DNA from: Thalassovita sp.
Lineage (GTDB): Bacteria; Pseudomonadota; Alphaproteobacteria; Rhodobacterales; Rhodobacteraceae
Length of the DNA: 64,000 nucleotides
Assembly (NCBI GenBank): GCA_017792425.1
Contig: CP051233.1
Location: 1,150,402-1,214,401 of the forward strand
Reading direction: 5' to 3'
The notes under the pieces are model-generated. The model saw only the letters and a list, made by a program, of their open reading frames with translations. It was not told where the DNA came from and made no database searches. The translations under genes were made by a program, and so were the position numbers. Shown here piece by piece: positions 43,193 through 51,634 of the stretch (the first letter of the stretch is position 1; each line of letters opens with the position of its first letter).

Positions 43193-44245
43193 CTATTCCC
43201 AGTCCACCAGCTTGAGTGCCAGGGACGGATCAACGTCCGCCTCTTTCGCCAGCGCCAACGTCTGCACAATCGCGCTCATTGCCCTTGAACGGCCTCCCGC
43301 ATCGAATGCCTGCATCGGGCGCATCACGTCCAACTTGATCGGGGTTGCCAGCTTTGCAGAGGCTTCCTCGGCAATCATCGCGGCGATCGGTTGCAGCACC
43401 CACTGGGCCAAGTGGCGTTGCGCCTCTCTGACCATTGGCCCGGTAGTGGCCGGGGAAGTCAGGCCGGGAAGGATACCGAAAGCCATGTTGATTGCGTCCC
43501 GCGCCGCTGCCAGCGTTTCGCGGGTCATGGCCTTGGACAGGTCCGGGGACAGGTCGTGGGGCTTCCAGTCTTGCACGGGGGCAGGCCCGCCCGCCGCCGC
43601 GACGTTCACCGATTCCCGGATCAGCACCTTGCCCCGGCTGCCACGAAACGCACGGGCCATCTGTTCCAGGTCGGTTTGCGGGGCCTCGGGGAACGGCACG
43701 ATCTGGCTGGCCAGCGGTGCGTTCTCGTAAACCTCGGCAAGGGCAGTCTCCACGGCATTCAGCAATCCTGCCGTGAGCTGCGACCGCTTGAGCGGGGCCG
43801 TGCCGTAGTAGGGCGCGGACACGTCGCAGCCGATCCGCAGGTGCATCACCTCTGCCGCCAAGGCGGTTTCCGTGCGACCGCCCCCGGCCTCGGAGACCGA
43901 AACGCGGTAGGCCGTGGGCCGTCCATCGCGGGTTTTCAGATCCCAATCGGAGCAGGCCACAAGGCCCGTTTCCCTGATCAGAAACACAGCGTCCCCGCGC
44001 AGCGCAAGGGAGCGGGCGCAGAGGGTCAGGAAGCGCCTATCCAACAGGTCGGTGCCATCCACGTCCGCAAGCCCCAGAGCGCCCTCCCAGAGCGTCACAG
44101 CGCCTTGCGCTGTGGCGGTCAGTTCTGCAATGCCCCGCCGCCCGGAAACGTAAGCTTCCCGCGCCGCCATGATTTCCGCCGTGAAGCCAGATCCGCTGGA
44201 CCGGGTTTCGCGGGAAGTCTTTCGTTTGAATGGCCACATGCTCAC
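43193..44245 (-). CDS. phage portal protein (HK97-type), short
   Basis: A 350-aa portal, the dodecameric ring at the head vertex through which DNA is packaged. FLTLCARSLALRGDAVFLI and the conserved YYGTAPLKRSQL, INMAFGILPGL and HLAQWVLQPIAAMI stretches fit the phage_portal family. It is short compared with the 400-500 aa of typical portals but has the core. It starts with GTG in the connector stop (GTGA), with an ATG two codons later. Last gene of the head block. Confidence 0.85.
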   Translation of the reverse strand: MSMWPFKRKTSRETRSSGSGFTAEIMAAREAYVSGRRGIAELTATAQGAVTLWEGALGLADVDGTDLLDRRFLTLCARSLALRGDAVFLIRETGLVACSDWDLKTRDGRPTAYRVSVSEAGGGRTETALAAEVMHLRIGCDVSAPYYGTAPLKRSQLTAGLLNAVETALAEVYENAPLASQIVPFPEAPQTDLEQMARAFRGSRGKVLIRESVNVAAAGGPAPVQDWKPHDLSPDLSKAMTRETLAAARDAINMAFGILPGLTSPATTGPMVREAQRHLAQWVLQPIAAMIAEEASAKLATPIKLDVMRPMQAFDAGGRSRAMSAIVQTLALAKEADVDPSLALKLVDWE

Positions 44246-44802
44246 GCCCTCCGCCGGTATGGGCGCAGCAGATCCGCCGCACCGCTCAGTTGCAGCGCCC
44301 GCGCTGCCCAGGTTGAATCGCGGGCAAAACTCTCCTGGACGCTTTCCCCCAGCTGAACGGCATGAGACTTGTGGGCGGGGTGCCCGGACATCATGCTATT
44401 CTCGCCCAGGTCAGCCGAGTATTCGGCCAACCGCCGGAATGCCTCGGTCACAGCTGCCGGAACATCTCCCCCGCCAACATCTGCCGTGACCCGGTAAGGC
44501 CCTTCCCCGAGAAACTCGTAGCCTCCCCAAGGTGACGGTGACGGATAGGGAGAGCATTCCACCCAGGCGAAATTCTCCCAGACCTCGACTGTGTTCAGGG
44601 TCGCAGGCCACAAAGGCACGTTCCAATCGCCATCGCCCTCGATCGTCCAGACGACTTCACGCGGCGTCCACCTGACCCGGCAATAGGATTCAATGCGCTG
44701 CCAGAGCGCATCCTCATTCAGTGCCGCCGCCGCAGCTGACAGACCCGATACCGCCGGGTAGCTGGCGGGCAAGGCCTCGGCCTCAGTCCACGTTACCGCC
44801 AT
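44242..44802 (-). CDS. head-tail connector protein (gp6/gp8-like)
   Basis: A 186-aa protein placed between protease and portal and matching head-completion/connector proteins in pattern: an N-terminal LNEDALWQRIESYCRVRW helix region, a beta-rich middle and the PAAVTEAFRRLAEYSADL helix. Such proteins dock under the portal and receive the tail; in a tail-less element this is the surface that would have to fit a helper's tail. It overlaps both neighbours. Confidence 0.65.
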   Translation of the reverse strand: MAVTWTEAEALPASYPAVSGLSAAAAALNEDALWQRIESYCRVRWTPREVVWTIEGDGDWNVPLWPATLNTVEVWENFAWVECSPYPSPSPWGGYEFLGEGPYRVTADVGGGDVPAAVTEAFRRLAEYSADLGENSMMSGHPAHKSHAVQLGESVQESFARDSTWAARALQLSGAADLLRPYRRRA

Positions 44803-45407
44803 TTCAGGGCACCTCTGGTCTTGCCAGGCATGAGAACCTGGGATTGCGGCTCGATCTTCCAGTTGCGTTCCTCGATCTGCGTTTCGCTATAGGCGGGGCG
44901 GGTCACAACGCTCAGCTCATAGAGCAGAGCTGCGAGGATGGTGCGGATCAGCGCCATGCCCTCCGCCGGATCTTCTTCTTCGACCTTCTCCGCATTGGGC
45001 ACCGCACGTTCCGGCGGGATACGAAAACCGGGGCTGATGCCGATGATCAGGCCCGCCCGCATTGCGGCCAGGAAGTCCCGCACGTAGCTGACTTCCTGCA
45101 TTTCGTCGGTGATCATGGCCGTGAAGGTTAGCGCCTCCTCGCTATCCGCCAGTTCAAGCGTTCCGGCTTTGCGTGATGCAAGGGGCCGGTCATAGCTGTG
45201 GCCGATCAGCAGGTGAATATCCTCCTCGGGCCGATCCACCCGGTAGGAGAAAGCCCGCGGTGCGAACACCTCTTTGCGGGGACGCCCGGTCCTGCCCCCA
45301 TCGGACAGGACCGCGCGCTTGCCATAGGGAAAGCGGCCATGAAGCGCCAATGCGCCCGACGCCCGCTTGCGCAGCTCTAGGCCGCCCTCATGACCGCCCC
45401 AGAGCAT
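44793..45407 (-). CDS. prohead protease (HK97 family)
   Basis: A 204-aa serine protease that cuts the scaffold/delta domain of the capsid during maturation. The catalytic His70 lies in LIGHSYDRPLAS and Ser125 in LIIGISPGF, both in the family context, with ALLYELSVVTRPAY as the third conserved stretch. It overlaps the capsid stop by one base (TAATG) and the connector by ten. Its presence with an intact capsid gene suggests a working maturation pathway. Confidence 0.9.
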   Translation of the reverse strand: MLWGGHEGGLELRKRASGALALHGRFPYGKRAVLSDGGRTGRPRKEVFAPRAFSYRVDRPEEDIHLLIGHSYDRPLASRKAGTLELADSEEALTFTAMITDEMQEVSYVRDFLAAMRAGLIIGISPGFRIPPERAVPNAEKVEEEDPAEGMALIRTILAALLYELSVVTRPAYSETQIEERNWKIEPQSQVLMPGKTRGALKWR

Positions 45408-46663
45408 TATTGCAGCCCCGTCAGAATGCGGGTTTGCACCGCGCGGGAAATGGTCACGTCCATCGTGGCCAGCGCGGTCAGCCGCAAGGCACCGGATTGC
45501 GCATCGCTGAACGGATCTCGGATCAGGTCAATCGCCCCCCAGGTGCCAACGAAGAACGGGGGTACACCGCCAGCGGTGGTGGTCATGACCGCGCTCGTGG
45601 CCAGCGGGGTGCCCGCCGGGTCGGCCAAAGCGTTGTGGCTCATGGTCACGCTGTTCAGCGCGGCGGTCATCCGGTCCCATTCGGTGATGCCGCTGCCTGC
45701 GTCCCAGATGTCCGCATCCATCGTGTTCCAGACCTCGGGCCGGATCAGCAAGCGCACATCGCCGGGTCCGCTGGCGGCGTTTCCGGTGATGAAGTTGACC
45801 ACCTCGGAGCGGAAAGCCCCCCAGGTCGGGGCCGCGTCAACGGCTTCCTCATTGATGCCCCAACCCGACGCGCCAACGAAAAGCCCGGTCGGTTCGCCGG
45901 CCGATCCGCTGCCCAGGAACACGGCCCGGTCAAGGGCTTCCTCGATCGCGCCGTTCATGTCGCGCCGCACCGCCTGTTCCAGCCCGGCCCCGGATTGCTT
46001 CAGGGTCTTGCGGGTGATCCGCATCTGGACGCCCAGATTGTGATCAGGCTTCAGCGGGCGGTCCACGGTCGCGTATGCGCTGGGCCCGGGCACATTGCCG
46101 GTTTCGGTGGCGGCCCAACCTGCCGTCACGGCAGAGGTTGCGACGGGGTATTCCTGTTCCCCTACGCCCACGTTGACCATCTGGCCACCCATGCGGGCCG
46201 CGACGGACCCGGCAAACAGGCGTTCGATGATCGGCGCCGTACGCAGCGGGTTCGGAGTGCCAGCGGCAATCGTTTCCCCGGCCCGGATTTCCAGTGCTTC
46301 CCACGGTACCGGAACACCGCGATAACCACCCCGGGACCGCAGCTCGGTCACGATCTCGCCCGTGCGGCCATCCAGTGCGCGGCCCTCATCCAGGGACAGC
46401 GCCACCTGCCGCATTTCGAAACCGGCCATGATCTCGGCCCATTCCCGATCGGAACGGGTTTCCAGATCCGCCCCGGCCTCGCGGCGTTCGGTGTCCTCGG
46501 CAATCAGGGCCGCCCGGTAGCGGGTTTCGTTGGAGCGGTATTCGCGGTCCAGCTCGTCCATCTGGCGGGTTTCGTCCTCGGACGGGCTTTCCTTGCCCAC
46601 CAGCTCGGACAGGCGTTGGCGGATTTCGCTTTGCCGCCGGGCGATCTTCACAGAATCAAGCAT
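45407..46663 (-). CDS. major capsid protein (HK97 fold)
   Basis: A 418-aa HK97-type capsid protein. The N-terminal 75 or so residues are a charged coiled coil (delta/scaffold domain), to be removed by the protease encoded next. PLRTAPIIERLFAGSVAARM, RDMNGAIEEALDRAVFLGSG and the C-terminal A-domain stretch GVPPFFVGTWGAIDLIRD are recognisable. The ATG at 46663 has AAAGGA at six bases, better than one at 46678. Satellites that reuse a helper's capsid lack this gene, so its presence defines the capsid-forming type. Confidence 0.92.
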   Translation of the reverse strand: MLDSVKIARRQSEIRQRLSELVGKESPSEDETRQMDELDREYRSNETRYRAALIAEDTERREAGADLETRSDREWAEIMAGFEMRQVALSLDEGRALDGRTGEIVTELRSRGGYRGVPVPWEALEIRAGETIAAGTPNPLRTAPIIERLFAGSVAARMGGQMVNVGVGEQEYPVATSAVTAGWAATETGNVPGPSAYATVDRPLKPDHNLGVQMRITRKTLKQSGAGLEQAVRRDMNGAIEEALDRAVFLGSGSAGEPTGLFVGASGWGINEEAVDAAPTWGAFRSEVVNFITGNAASGPGDVRLLIRPEVWNTMDADIWDAGSGITEWDRMTAALNSVTMSHNALADPAGTPLATSAVMTTTAGGVPPFFVGTWGAIDLIRDPFSDAQSGALRLTALATMDVTISRAVQTRILTGLQ

Positions 46664-47006
46664 CTTTTTTCCTTTCATGCTCGACAGGGTTGTGGCCCGT
46701 GTTGCGGACCAGTTCTTTCCACGCCTCGCGGGCGGGATTGGGCTGGCCTATGCCAACCTCAATTCGGGTCTTGCGGGCATGACAGCGCCCGCAGAGCGTT
46801 TGCAGATTCGAGAGCGTGTAGGCCAAATCCGGGCGGTCCCTGACCGGCTCGACGTGATCGATTTCCAACCGCCGCCGTTCGCCGCACCGGACGCATTTCC
46901 AATCGTCGCGGTCCAGCGCCTGCATCCGCAGGGCCTTCCAACGCGGTCCGCGTGTGACCTTGGCCGAATGTCTGGCGTAGTCGCGGCGCTTGCTGTTCAT
47001 GACCAT
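46656..47006 (-). CDS. HNH endonuclease (packaging-associated)
   Basis: A 116-aa HNH nuclease: WKCVRCGERRRLEIDHVEPV has the zinc Cys pair and the catalytic Asp-His, and LQTLCGRCHARKT the second Cys pair and His. HNH proteins beside terminase are needed for DNA cutting in HK97-like phages and occur in capsid-forming satellites. It overlaps terminase by ten bases and the capsid start by eight. Confidence 0.9.
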   Translation of the reverse strand: MVMNSKRRDYARHSAKVTRGPRWKALRMQALDRDDWKCVRCGERRRLEIDHVEPVRDRPDLAYTLSNLQTLCGRCHARKTRIEVGIGQPNPAREAWKELVRNTGHNPVEHERKKDA

Positions 47007-48502
47007 GCCATACGCCCCCCGCGTCCAACCGGGCGGCCCATGATCCGCGCCCCCTCGGCAACGGCCAAGACGGTCGCCGCCGCCGCGTCGATCCGGCCCG
47101 TGGACCGGGCCTTTGCCAGTTTCAGATTGTTTGCCGGGTCTCGCAGCGTGACAGCATCCGCGAAGGCAGAGCGCAGCAGCAGGGACGGGGCAGTTTTCAC
47201 CTTGCCGTCATAGGCCGCGCGGCGGAACCGTTCGCAGTCCTCGCCGCCGTCCCGGAAACCCTGACCACGCCAGACCAGCGGGGCGCGAATGCCAGCCTTG
47301 TCGATTGCCTCTCCCAGCTCGGCCTGCTTGTAGCGGTCCATCGTCAGCGCCGCGACAGGCTCCCCGGCAACATGCGCCATGACCTCGCCCAGCCACGGTG
47401 CCACTGGCACCGTCTGATCTCCCAACGTGGACAGCTCCCCACGGTCTTGCATCTCGACATAGCGCCCGGACACGCCGTCGCTCTGCCCACGATCCAGCAG
47501 GGACGGTTTGCTGGGGAATGTGCCAAGGCATTCCAGACGCCCGCTCTCCGGCCAGTAGAACGCCGCCGCCGTCATCGATGCAGATCCGCCCAGGTCGATC
47601 CCGATCACGACTTGTCCTTGCCGGGGTGGCAACTCCGAAGCCTCGCAGGCAAGCCATTCATCAACGGTCAACAGAAGGTCGCGGGTTTCCCCGCTCACCC
47701 GCTCATTCCGGTTGTAGAGCCGGAAGCTAGTGAGGGTCGAACCACCCCGCGCGATTGCCCGCCGTGCCTGACCCTGCAGCCATTCCAGGGAAGATCCGAT
47801 GCCATGCGCTGCGCCGGGGTTGGCCAGCTTGAGGCTTTCCATTTCGTCCGCAGGAAGGCCGGGGGTAGGGCGATGCTCCTGGCGATAGACGCCTTCCTGG
47901 TCCTCGTCCAGCCACACCGAAAACGGGTGCGAGTCATCCGCCGCACTGGTCGAAATGATCAGCGCCCGCCCCGCACGTTTCCCCAGACCGGACAGCAGCG
48001 CGTGTTCCAGCGCGTCCCCCTGGTCCGCTTGCCAGTGTCCCCGCTCGTCCATCAACACCAGCGTGGGAGCTGACCCCAGCGCCGACTTGCCGTCAGCTGC
48101 GATGACCTTGATCAGGTGTCCGTCCCCGTACTCGATTTCCAGCCGGGGATTGCGCCGGATCGTGAAGCGCTCCTGTTCGTCCTCGGGCAGATGATCGATG
48201 AAGCCGGTGATGAAGTTGAACGCAATCCGCCCCTGGTCGCGGGTCCGGGCTGCGATGATGATTTCACGCCGGGGCTGATCGTCCCATTTTCCCATGACAG
48301 CCCCTAGGGCGATCCCGGCTGACAGCGCGGTTTTCGCGTTGCCCCTGCCGATCGACAGACAGGCCACGCTGACCCCATCGGCCAGAGCGCCCTTGACGAA
48401 TTGCTTTTGAAAGGGAGCCAGCTTGATCGGCTTCCCCGAGTTCGGCCCCTCGGGAATCTTGAGGCTTTCGAGGAATCGGATTGCCTTGGTGGACGCCATC
48501 AT
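46997..48502 (-). CDS. terminase large subunit
   Basis: A 501-aa packaging motor. The ATPase part has LSIGRGNAKT (52-58, the deviant Walker A seen in the Terminase_1 family) and LVLMDERGH (Walker B Asp-Glu, 151-153). The nuclease part starts VVIGIDLGGSAS with a metal-binding Asp. The start is one of two tandem ATGs, 48502 or 48499; the longer frame crosses a structured intergenic region. I do not see a small terminase subunit; the HNH protein or a small unknown may replace it. Confidence 0.88.
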   Translation of the reverse strand: MMASTKAIRFLESLKIPEGPNSGKPIKLAPFQKQFVKGALADGVSVACLSIGRGNAKTALSAGIALGAVMGKWDDQPRREIIIAARTRDQGRIAFNFITGFIDHLPEDEQERFTIRRNPRLEIEYGDGHLIKVIAADGKSALGSAPTLVLMDERGHWQADQGDALEHALLSGLGKRAGRALIISTSAADDSHPFSVWLDEDQEGVYRQEHRPTPGLPADEMESLKLANPGAAHGIGSSLEWLQGQARRAIARGGSTLTSFRLYNRNERVSGETRDLLLTVDEWLACEASELPPRQGQVVIGIDLGGSASMTAAAFYWPESGRLECLGTFPSKPSLLDRGQSDGVSGRYVEMQDRGELSTLGDQTVPVAPWLGEVMAHVAGEPVAALTMDRYKQAELGEAIDKAGIRAPLVWRGQGFRDGGEDCERFRRAAYDGKVKTAPSLLLRSAFADAVTLRDPANNLKLAKARSTGRIDAAAATVLAVAEGARIMGRPVGRGGRMAWS

Positions 48503-48662
48503 GCCGCCACCCCGCGCCCTGCGAGTGAGCAAGGATAACCCCGCCCCGCGATCCACACCCTCCCCCCCAAGGGGGGCATTGGGACCAGATCAACAACAAG
48601 GGTTGAGCGCCCCTCCAAGGGGGCGTTCCAACCCCTTAGGGTATAAGGGATAGTGGAACACC

Positions 48663-48740
48663 CCGGTTGGAAGGGGGTTGGTAGGGGGTTGGAACACACT
48701 AACGAAGGTGGGTTGGAAGGGGGTTGGAAGGGGGTTGGAA
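48663..48740. repeat. helically phased G-rich iterons (GGTTGGAA), possible origin or packaging site
   Basis: Six copies of GGTTGGAA (one GGTTGGTA) start at 48665, 48676, 48687, 48711, 48722 and 48733: two triplets with exact 11-base spacing and a 24-base jump between them. It lies between the helicase stop and the terminase gene. GC hairpins (CCCCCC-AA-GGGGGG at 48563-48576, CGCCCC..GGGGCG near 48608) lie to its left. Iterons next to a replication gene suggest an origin; two-layer G-quadruplexes are also possible. Confidence 0.6.
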
Positions 48741-48746
48741 CGCTGT

Positions 48747-50012
48747 TCACTGGGCCGCCTCCACAATGAAAGAACGCCGCTTCGAGGCGGGTCCGTCCGT
48801 CTCAATCTTGATTGTCCCGGCGGTCAGCAGCGTATCCATCGCGCCTTTCAATGCCCGCTTGGTCATGCCCTCAGCCTCATGATGCTCGGAGAATAGCTTG
48901 GGTGCGTAGGTGCTGCCCCCGGCATGGTTCACGGTGCGGCCCTGTTCCGTGAACAGGCGTAGCAGCTTGAGGAACACCCGCTCGGCCTTGGTGGTCTCGG
49001 CCATGCGGTCCAGCCCGGTTTCGTGCGGATCTGCAATGAACACGCCATCTTGCCAGGTCATGCCGATCTCGGTGCCGGTGCGCCCATAGTTGGCCTTCTT
49101 GGCAGACAGCATCCGGGCGTCTGGATTGGCCTCATATCCCTCGCTCTCTATGCGCTCCAGGTAGAGGCGTGACCTCACCTTGCCGTTCCATGCGGTAGAC
49201 CCGCCATCGCCCTTGCCGGTGGCTTCACCGCTGCGGGATGGGTGGGCCAGCAGCAGCACGGCACAGTCATGCCGTAGCGCCAGCCTGATCAGCAGCATGA
49301 CAAACTGTGTGACCTGTGCCCGGTTGTTCTCATCGCCGGGGAACAGGTCTGCCAGCGTGTCCAGCACAAGGAGCGCCGGGGCGTCCAAGGCCATGCGCTT
49401 GTCGATTTCTGTGAACAGAGGTGAGGGGATCAGCGTCCCCGTCTTGCGGTCCAGATAGGCCAGCAGGGCGTCCGCCCCGGCAAGGCTGCACAGGGTCAGC
49501 CGGTCCAGATCCAGGAACGATCCGTTCTCAGCGGCCACGATGTCCGAAAGGCGGCGGTGCAGCTCGGCCGCATCGTCCTCGGCAGAGATGAACATGACCG
49601 GCCCGCTATGAGTAGAGCGCCCCAGCCACTTGCCCCCCGTTGCGACGGCATAGGCCAGCTGCAGGGCAACCAACGATTTTCCGACACCCCCTGCACCATA
49701 GAGCGACGTGACAACCCGTGATGGCACCAGACCCGGCACCAGCCATTCACGTTCCGGCACATCGCGCCCGTCCAGGCTTGCCGCCGAATAGAAGCTGGTG
49801 ATCTGCCCCTGATCGGGGTCAGCGGTGGGATGATCCTCAAACTCACCGGCATATGCGTACGCGGGCGGGACACGATCGTCCGGCATTTCAGTGTCGCTTG
49901 CTGGTTCCTGCCGGAACTGGACAACACTCCCATTGCGGAGGGGTTCAGCGTCGTTCAGCCATTTGTCGTCCGGGCAGCCTGCATTAACCCAGTCGCTGAA
50001 ATGATCGGTCAT
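48747..50012 (-). CDS. RepA-like hexameric helicase/AAA ATPase of the island
   Basis: A 421-aa RecA-fold ATPase of the AAA_25/RepA type. Walker A is GAGGVGKS at 106-113, FISAEDDAAELHRRL is the conserved next strand, LLVLDTLADLFPG Walker B, and LLLAHPSRSG the sensor. A winged-helix-like C-terminus follows (AERVFLKLLRLFTEQG). There is no primase domain, so primase activity must come from the host or elsewhere. It probably unwinds the element's own origin, likely the iterons 7 bases beyond its stop. It overlaps the 84-aa gene upstream (ATGA). Confidence 0.82.
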   Translation of the reverse strand: MTDHFSDWVNAGCPDDKWLNDAEPLRNGSVVQFRQEPASDTEMPDDRVPPAYAYAGEFEDHPTADPDQGQITSFYSAASLDGRDVPEREWLVPGLVPSRVVTSLYGAGGVGKSLVALQLAYAVATGGKWLGRSTHSGPVMFISAEDDAAELHRRLSDIVAAENGSFLDLDRLTLCSLAGADALLAYLDRKTGTLIPSPLFTEIDKRMALDAPALLVLDTLADLFPGDENNRAQVTQFVMLLIRLALRHDCAVLLLAHPSRSGEATGKGDGGSTAWNGKVRSRLYLERIESEGYEANPDARMLSAKKANYGRTGTEIGMTWQDGVFIADPHETGLDRMAETTKAERVFLKLLRLFTEQGRTVNHAGGSTYAPKLFSEHHEAEGMTKRALKGAMDTLLTAGTIKIETDGPASKRRSFIVEAAQ

Positions 50013-50263
50013 GCCACGGCCTCCCCGTCGAACACGCCGAAGATCGCCAGTGTCGCCGTTTGATAGGCCACGTCCTCGGGAAGCCCTCGCAAGGCTGCAT
50101 AGGCCAACCCGGCCCGTTCCTCTGGTGTCAGGCGGTTAGCCAGGATGAAAGCCAGGTCGGCCCAAGCGTCCGCACCGCCCAACGTCAGGGCGTACCCCAG
50201 GGCCTTGACTGCCCTGAGGTGAGGTGCGCGAACCAGTGCTGAGAAAGACGCCTTCTTGCTCAC
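50009..50263 (-). CDS. small island protein, unknown
   Basis: An 84-aa helical protein (HLRAVKALGYALTLGGADAWADLAFI, then LTPEERAGLAYAALRG). First gene of the leftward replication-packaging block, overlapping the helicase by four bases. Position would suit a replication accessory or a small terminase-like DNA binder, but it shows no helix-turn-helix. Unknown. Confidence 0.6.
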   Translation of the reverse strand: MSKKASFSALVRAPHLRAVKALGYALTLGGADAWADLAFILANRLTPEERAGLAYAALRGLPEDVAYQTATLAIFGVFDGEAVA

Positions 50264-50348
50264 CCCAGCGCCCCCCAGTGCATTGCCAAGATGGGGAAAG
50301 CTGCGATATACTCGCCGCCGAGACAGACGCCTTGCAGAACGTCTTTAG

Positions 50349-50382
50349 CCCCGGTTGCGATTGCCGTCGCGCCGGGGTTTTC
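50349..50382 (+). terminator. terminator-like hairpin reading rightward
   Basis: CCCCGG and CCGGGG enclose an inner GCGA/TCGC stem, then TTTTCGTTT on the plus strand. There is no rightward gene before it in the last several kb, so it may end an unannotated small RNA or antisense transcript, or insulate the island edge. Confidence 0.4.
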
Positions 50383-50496
50383 GTTTGTCAGATTGGCCCG
50401 AGCCGGTTTGACATTTTCCTTGTAAGTATTTGATCTGCCGTCAGGGGTTTGACGCGCCTTTTCTGCGTAAGTGCTTGCACGTGCTTGAAAAGTGCC

Positions 50497-50546
50497 GGAT
50501 TGAAAATCCTCGTGTCGGTGGTTCGATTCCGCCCCCGGGCACCATT
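50497..50546. repeat. right attachment site (direct repeat of tRNA-Phe 3' end)
   Basis: A perfect 50-base copy of 40086-40135, running from the anticodon stem to two bases beyond CCA. The 5' half of the tRNA is missing here, so it is not a gene. Confidence 0.92.
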
Positions 50547-50764
50547 TTTACCAAACAGAAACAAGTACTTAACTGATTGCTTTGATCGCGTGCTTTCTGC
50601 TGTTTCGGGCATGGGTATCAACTGGGTAGCATTTTGCAGGTACTGGCCGCGGACTGCGAACGTGGTTGCGGCAAGCTAGGTAGTTTCTTGCTTTCACGGC
50701 ATCAGGTCGCAATTTGTCAGAAACTGCGGTTTTGAAGCTGCCGCCACAAAAGTGCTCTAGCTGA

Positions 50765-51589
50765 CTACCGACCATCTTGTCGTCGCCCGTAGCGTTGCGC
50801 CCTGCTGTATGGTTTCATTGTACGTGGATCTAGTTGGGTAAATGTTTCGTCCACCCAAACCTTAGCCGACTGCTGCGGGTTCGTAGATCTGGAGCCGAAG
50901 ACGGTAGGCACTGAATGGTATTTGACGCCGACTACCAGACCCGTTCCGGTTTCATCTAGCTTCACAAGCTGCGGGTACCCCCCGGTCATGATGTCATTGC
51001 GTGGCTTTCCATCAACGAGATCGCACAGCGACCAAAAGCATGTGCGCGCAACATTTCCTTGGTCGCCGGAGGCAATCCATCCTTGGCGTTGGACACTGGT
51101 CTGTCCACCAAAGCCACCTGCAAACACCGGGGTAGACACGCCTTTAGTCAGCTTATCAATTGCGACGGCTCGCACGCCCCAAGAGTCGGAGGAGTTTCCA
51201 GTGTGAGTGAGTTGGTGCAAATGGAAACTTGCTGATCTTCCAGTACCTTCGCGAACAGCGTAGAAGACTTCCAGCGCACTCGCTGCACTTTCTGGCGGTC
51301 GTGAACACGCGAGATCAGAAATTTCCTGAGCGCGTTCGGTTGATCCGATTGACGCCAACACCTGTTCATTTTTGATCTTCGCGACCAACGTTCTTAAGAA
51401 CCTCTGGCCCCAGCCAACATCACCAGAAAACGAAAATATCTCAGGCGTTGTGCTAGAAAACCAGACCTTTCTGACATTATTTGAAGCACGTGCGCCGTTC
51501 GTCACCGATGTGCCTTGACTGTCAGCGCCGATGTAAAGTGTGCGTTTGCGCGTCCCTGAAACGGAGAGCCAAGAAACCATTGTAGTCAT
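50765..51589 (-). CDS. proteasome-like Ntn-hydrolase family protein
   Basis: A 274-aa protein. Its opening MTTMVSWLSVSG followed by TLYIGADSQGT and, later, IFSFSGDVGWGQRF matches the strand-turn-strand of proteasome-beta/HslV-type Ntn hydrolases. There, after Met removal, the N-terminal Thr is the nucleophile and the ADS Asp helps. The C-terminal half is unfamiliar. It is the last gene of the AT-rich leftward operon with a nuclease-like protein and a TrlF-type ATPase, 45 bases after its neighbour. A role as a protease effector or processing factor in defence is inference. Confidence 0.6.
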   Translation of the reverse strand: MTTMVSWLSVSGTRKRTLYIGADSQGTSVTNGARASNNVRKVWFSSTTPEIFSFSGDVGWGQRFLRTLVAKIKNEQVLASIGSTERAQEISDLACSRPPESAASALEVFYAVREGTGRSASFHLHQLTHTGNSSDSWGVRAVAIDKLTKGVSTPVFAGGFGGQTSVQRQGWIASGDQGNVARTCFWSLCDLVDGKPRNDIMTGGYPQLVKLDETGTGLVVGVKYHSVPTVFGSRSTNPQQSAKVWVDETFTQLDPRTMKPYSRAQRYGRRQDGR

Positions 51590-51634
51590 GTTGGCACAGC
51601 ATCTCGCTTCCTAGATTTGGAGATTGGTCGAACA

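Larger units (their letters stand above)
40086..50546. mobile_element. tRNA-Phe integrated, capsid-forming phage-satellite-like island (10.4 kb)
   Basis: Bounded by perfect 50-bp direct repeats of the tRNA-Phe 3' end. Contents from left: integrase, AlpA-like protein, regulators, portal, connector, prohead protease, major capsid, HNH, terminase large subunit, iterons, RepA-like helicase, small protein. Most genes are leftward and overlap by 1-20 bases. No tail, tape measure, lysis or host-specificity gene is present and no gene is visibly broken. This is the gene set of capsid-forming PICIs, which package their own DNA in their own heads and take tails from a helper phage. A decayed prophage is the alternative. 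Confidence 0.8.
50264..50764. other. gene-free stretch across the right end of the island
   Basis: Holds the presumed leftward promoter region of the replication-packaging genes, a GC hairpin with T-run (50349-50382), a TTGACATTT promoter-like box near 50408, the right direct repeat (50497-50546), and then about 220 bases of unassigned sequence before the Ntn-hydrolase stop. No convincing gene on either strand. Confidence 0.5.

Noticed and set aside
43193..48502. Gene transfer agent of the Rhodobacterales
   Set aside because: The head genes lie on an integrase-bearing, tRNA-bounded island with its own helicase and regulators, and no tail genes follow; GTA clusters are fixed chromosomal blocks with tails.
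48663..48740. CRISPR array
   Set aside because: Repeat units are 8 bases at 11-base spacing without unique spacers, and no cas genes are present; better read as iterons.
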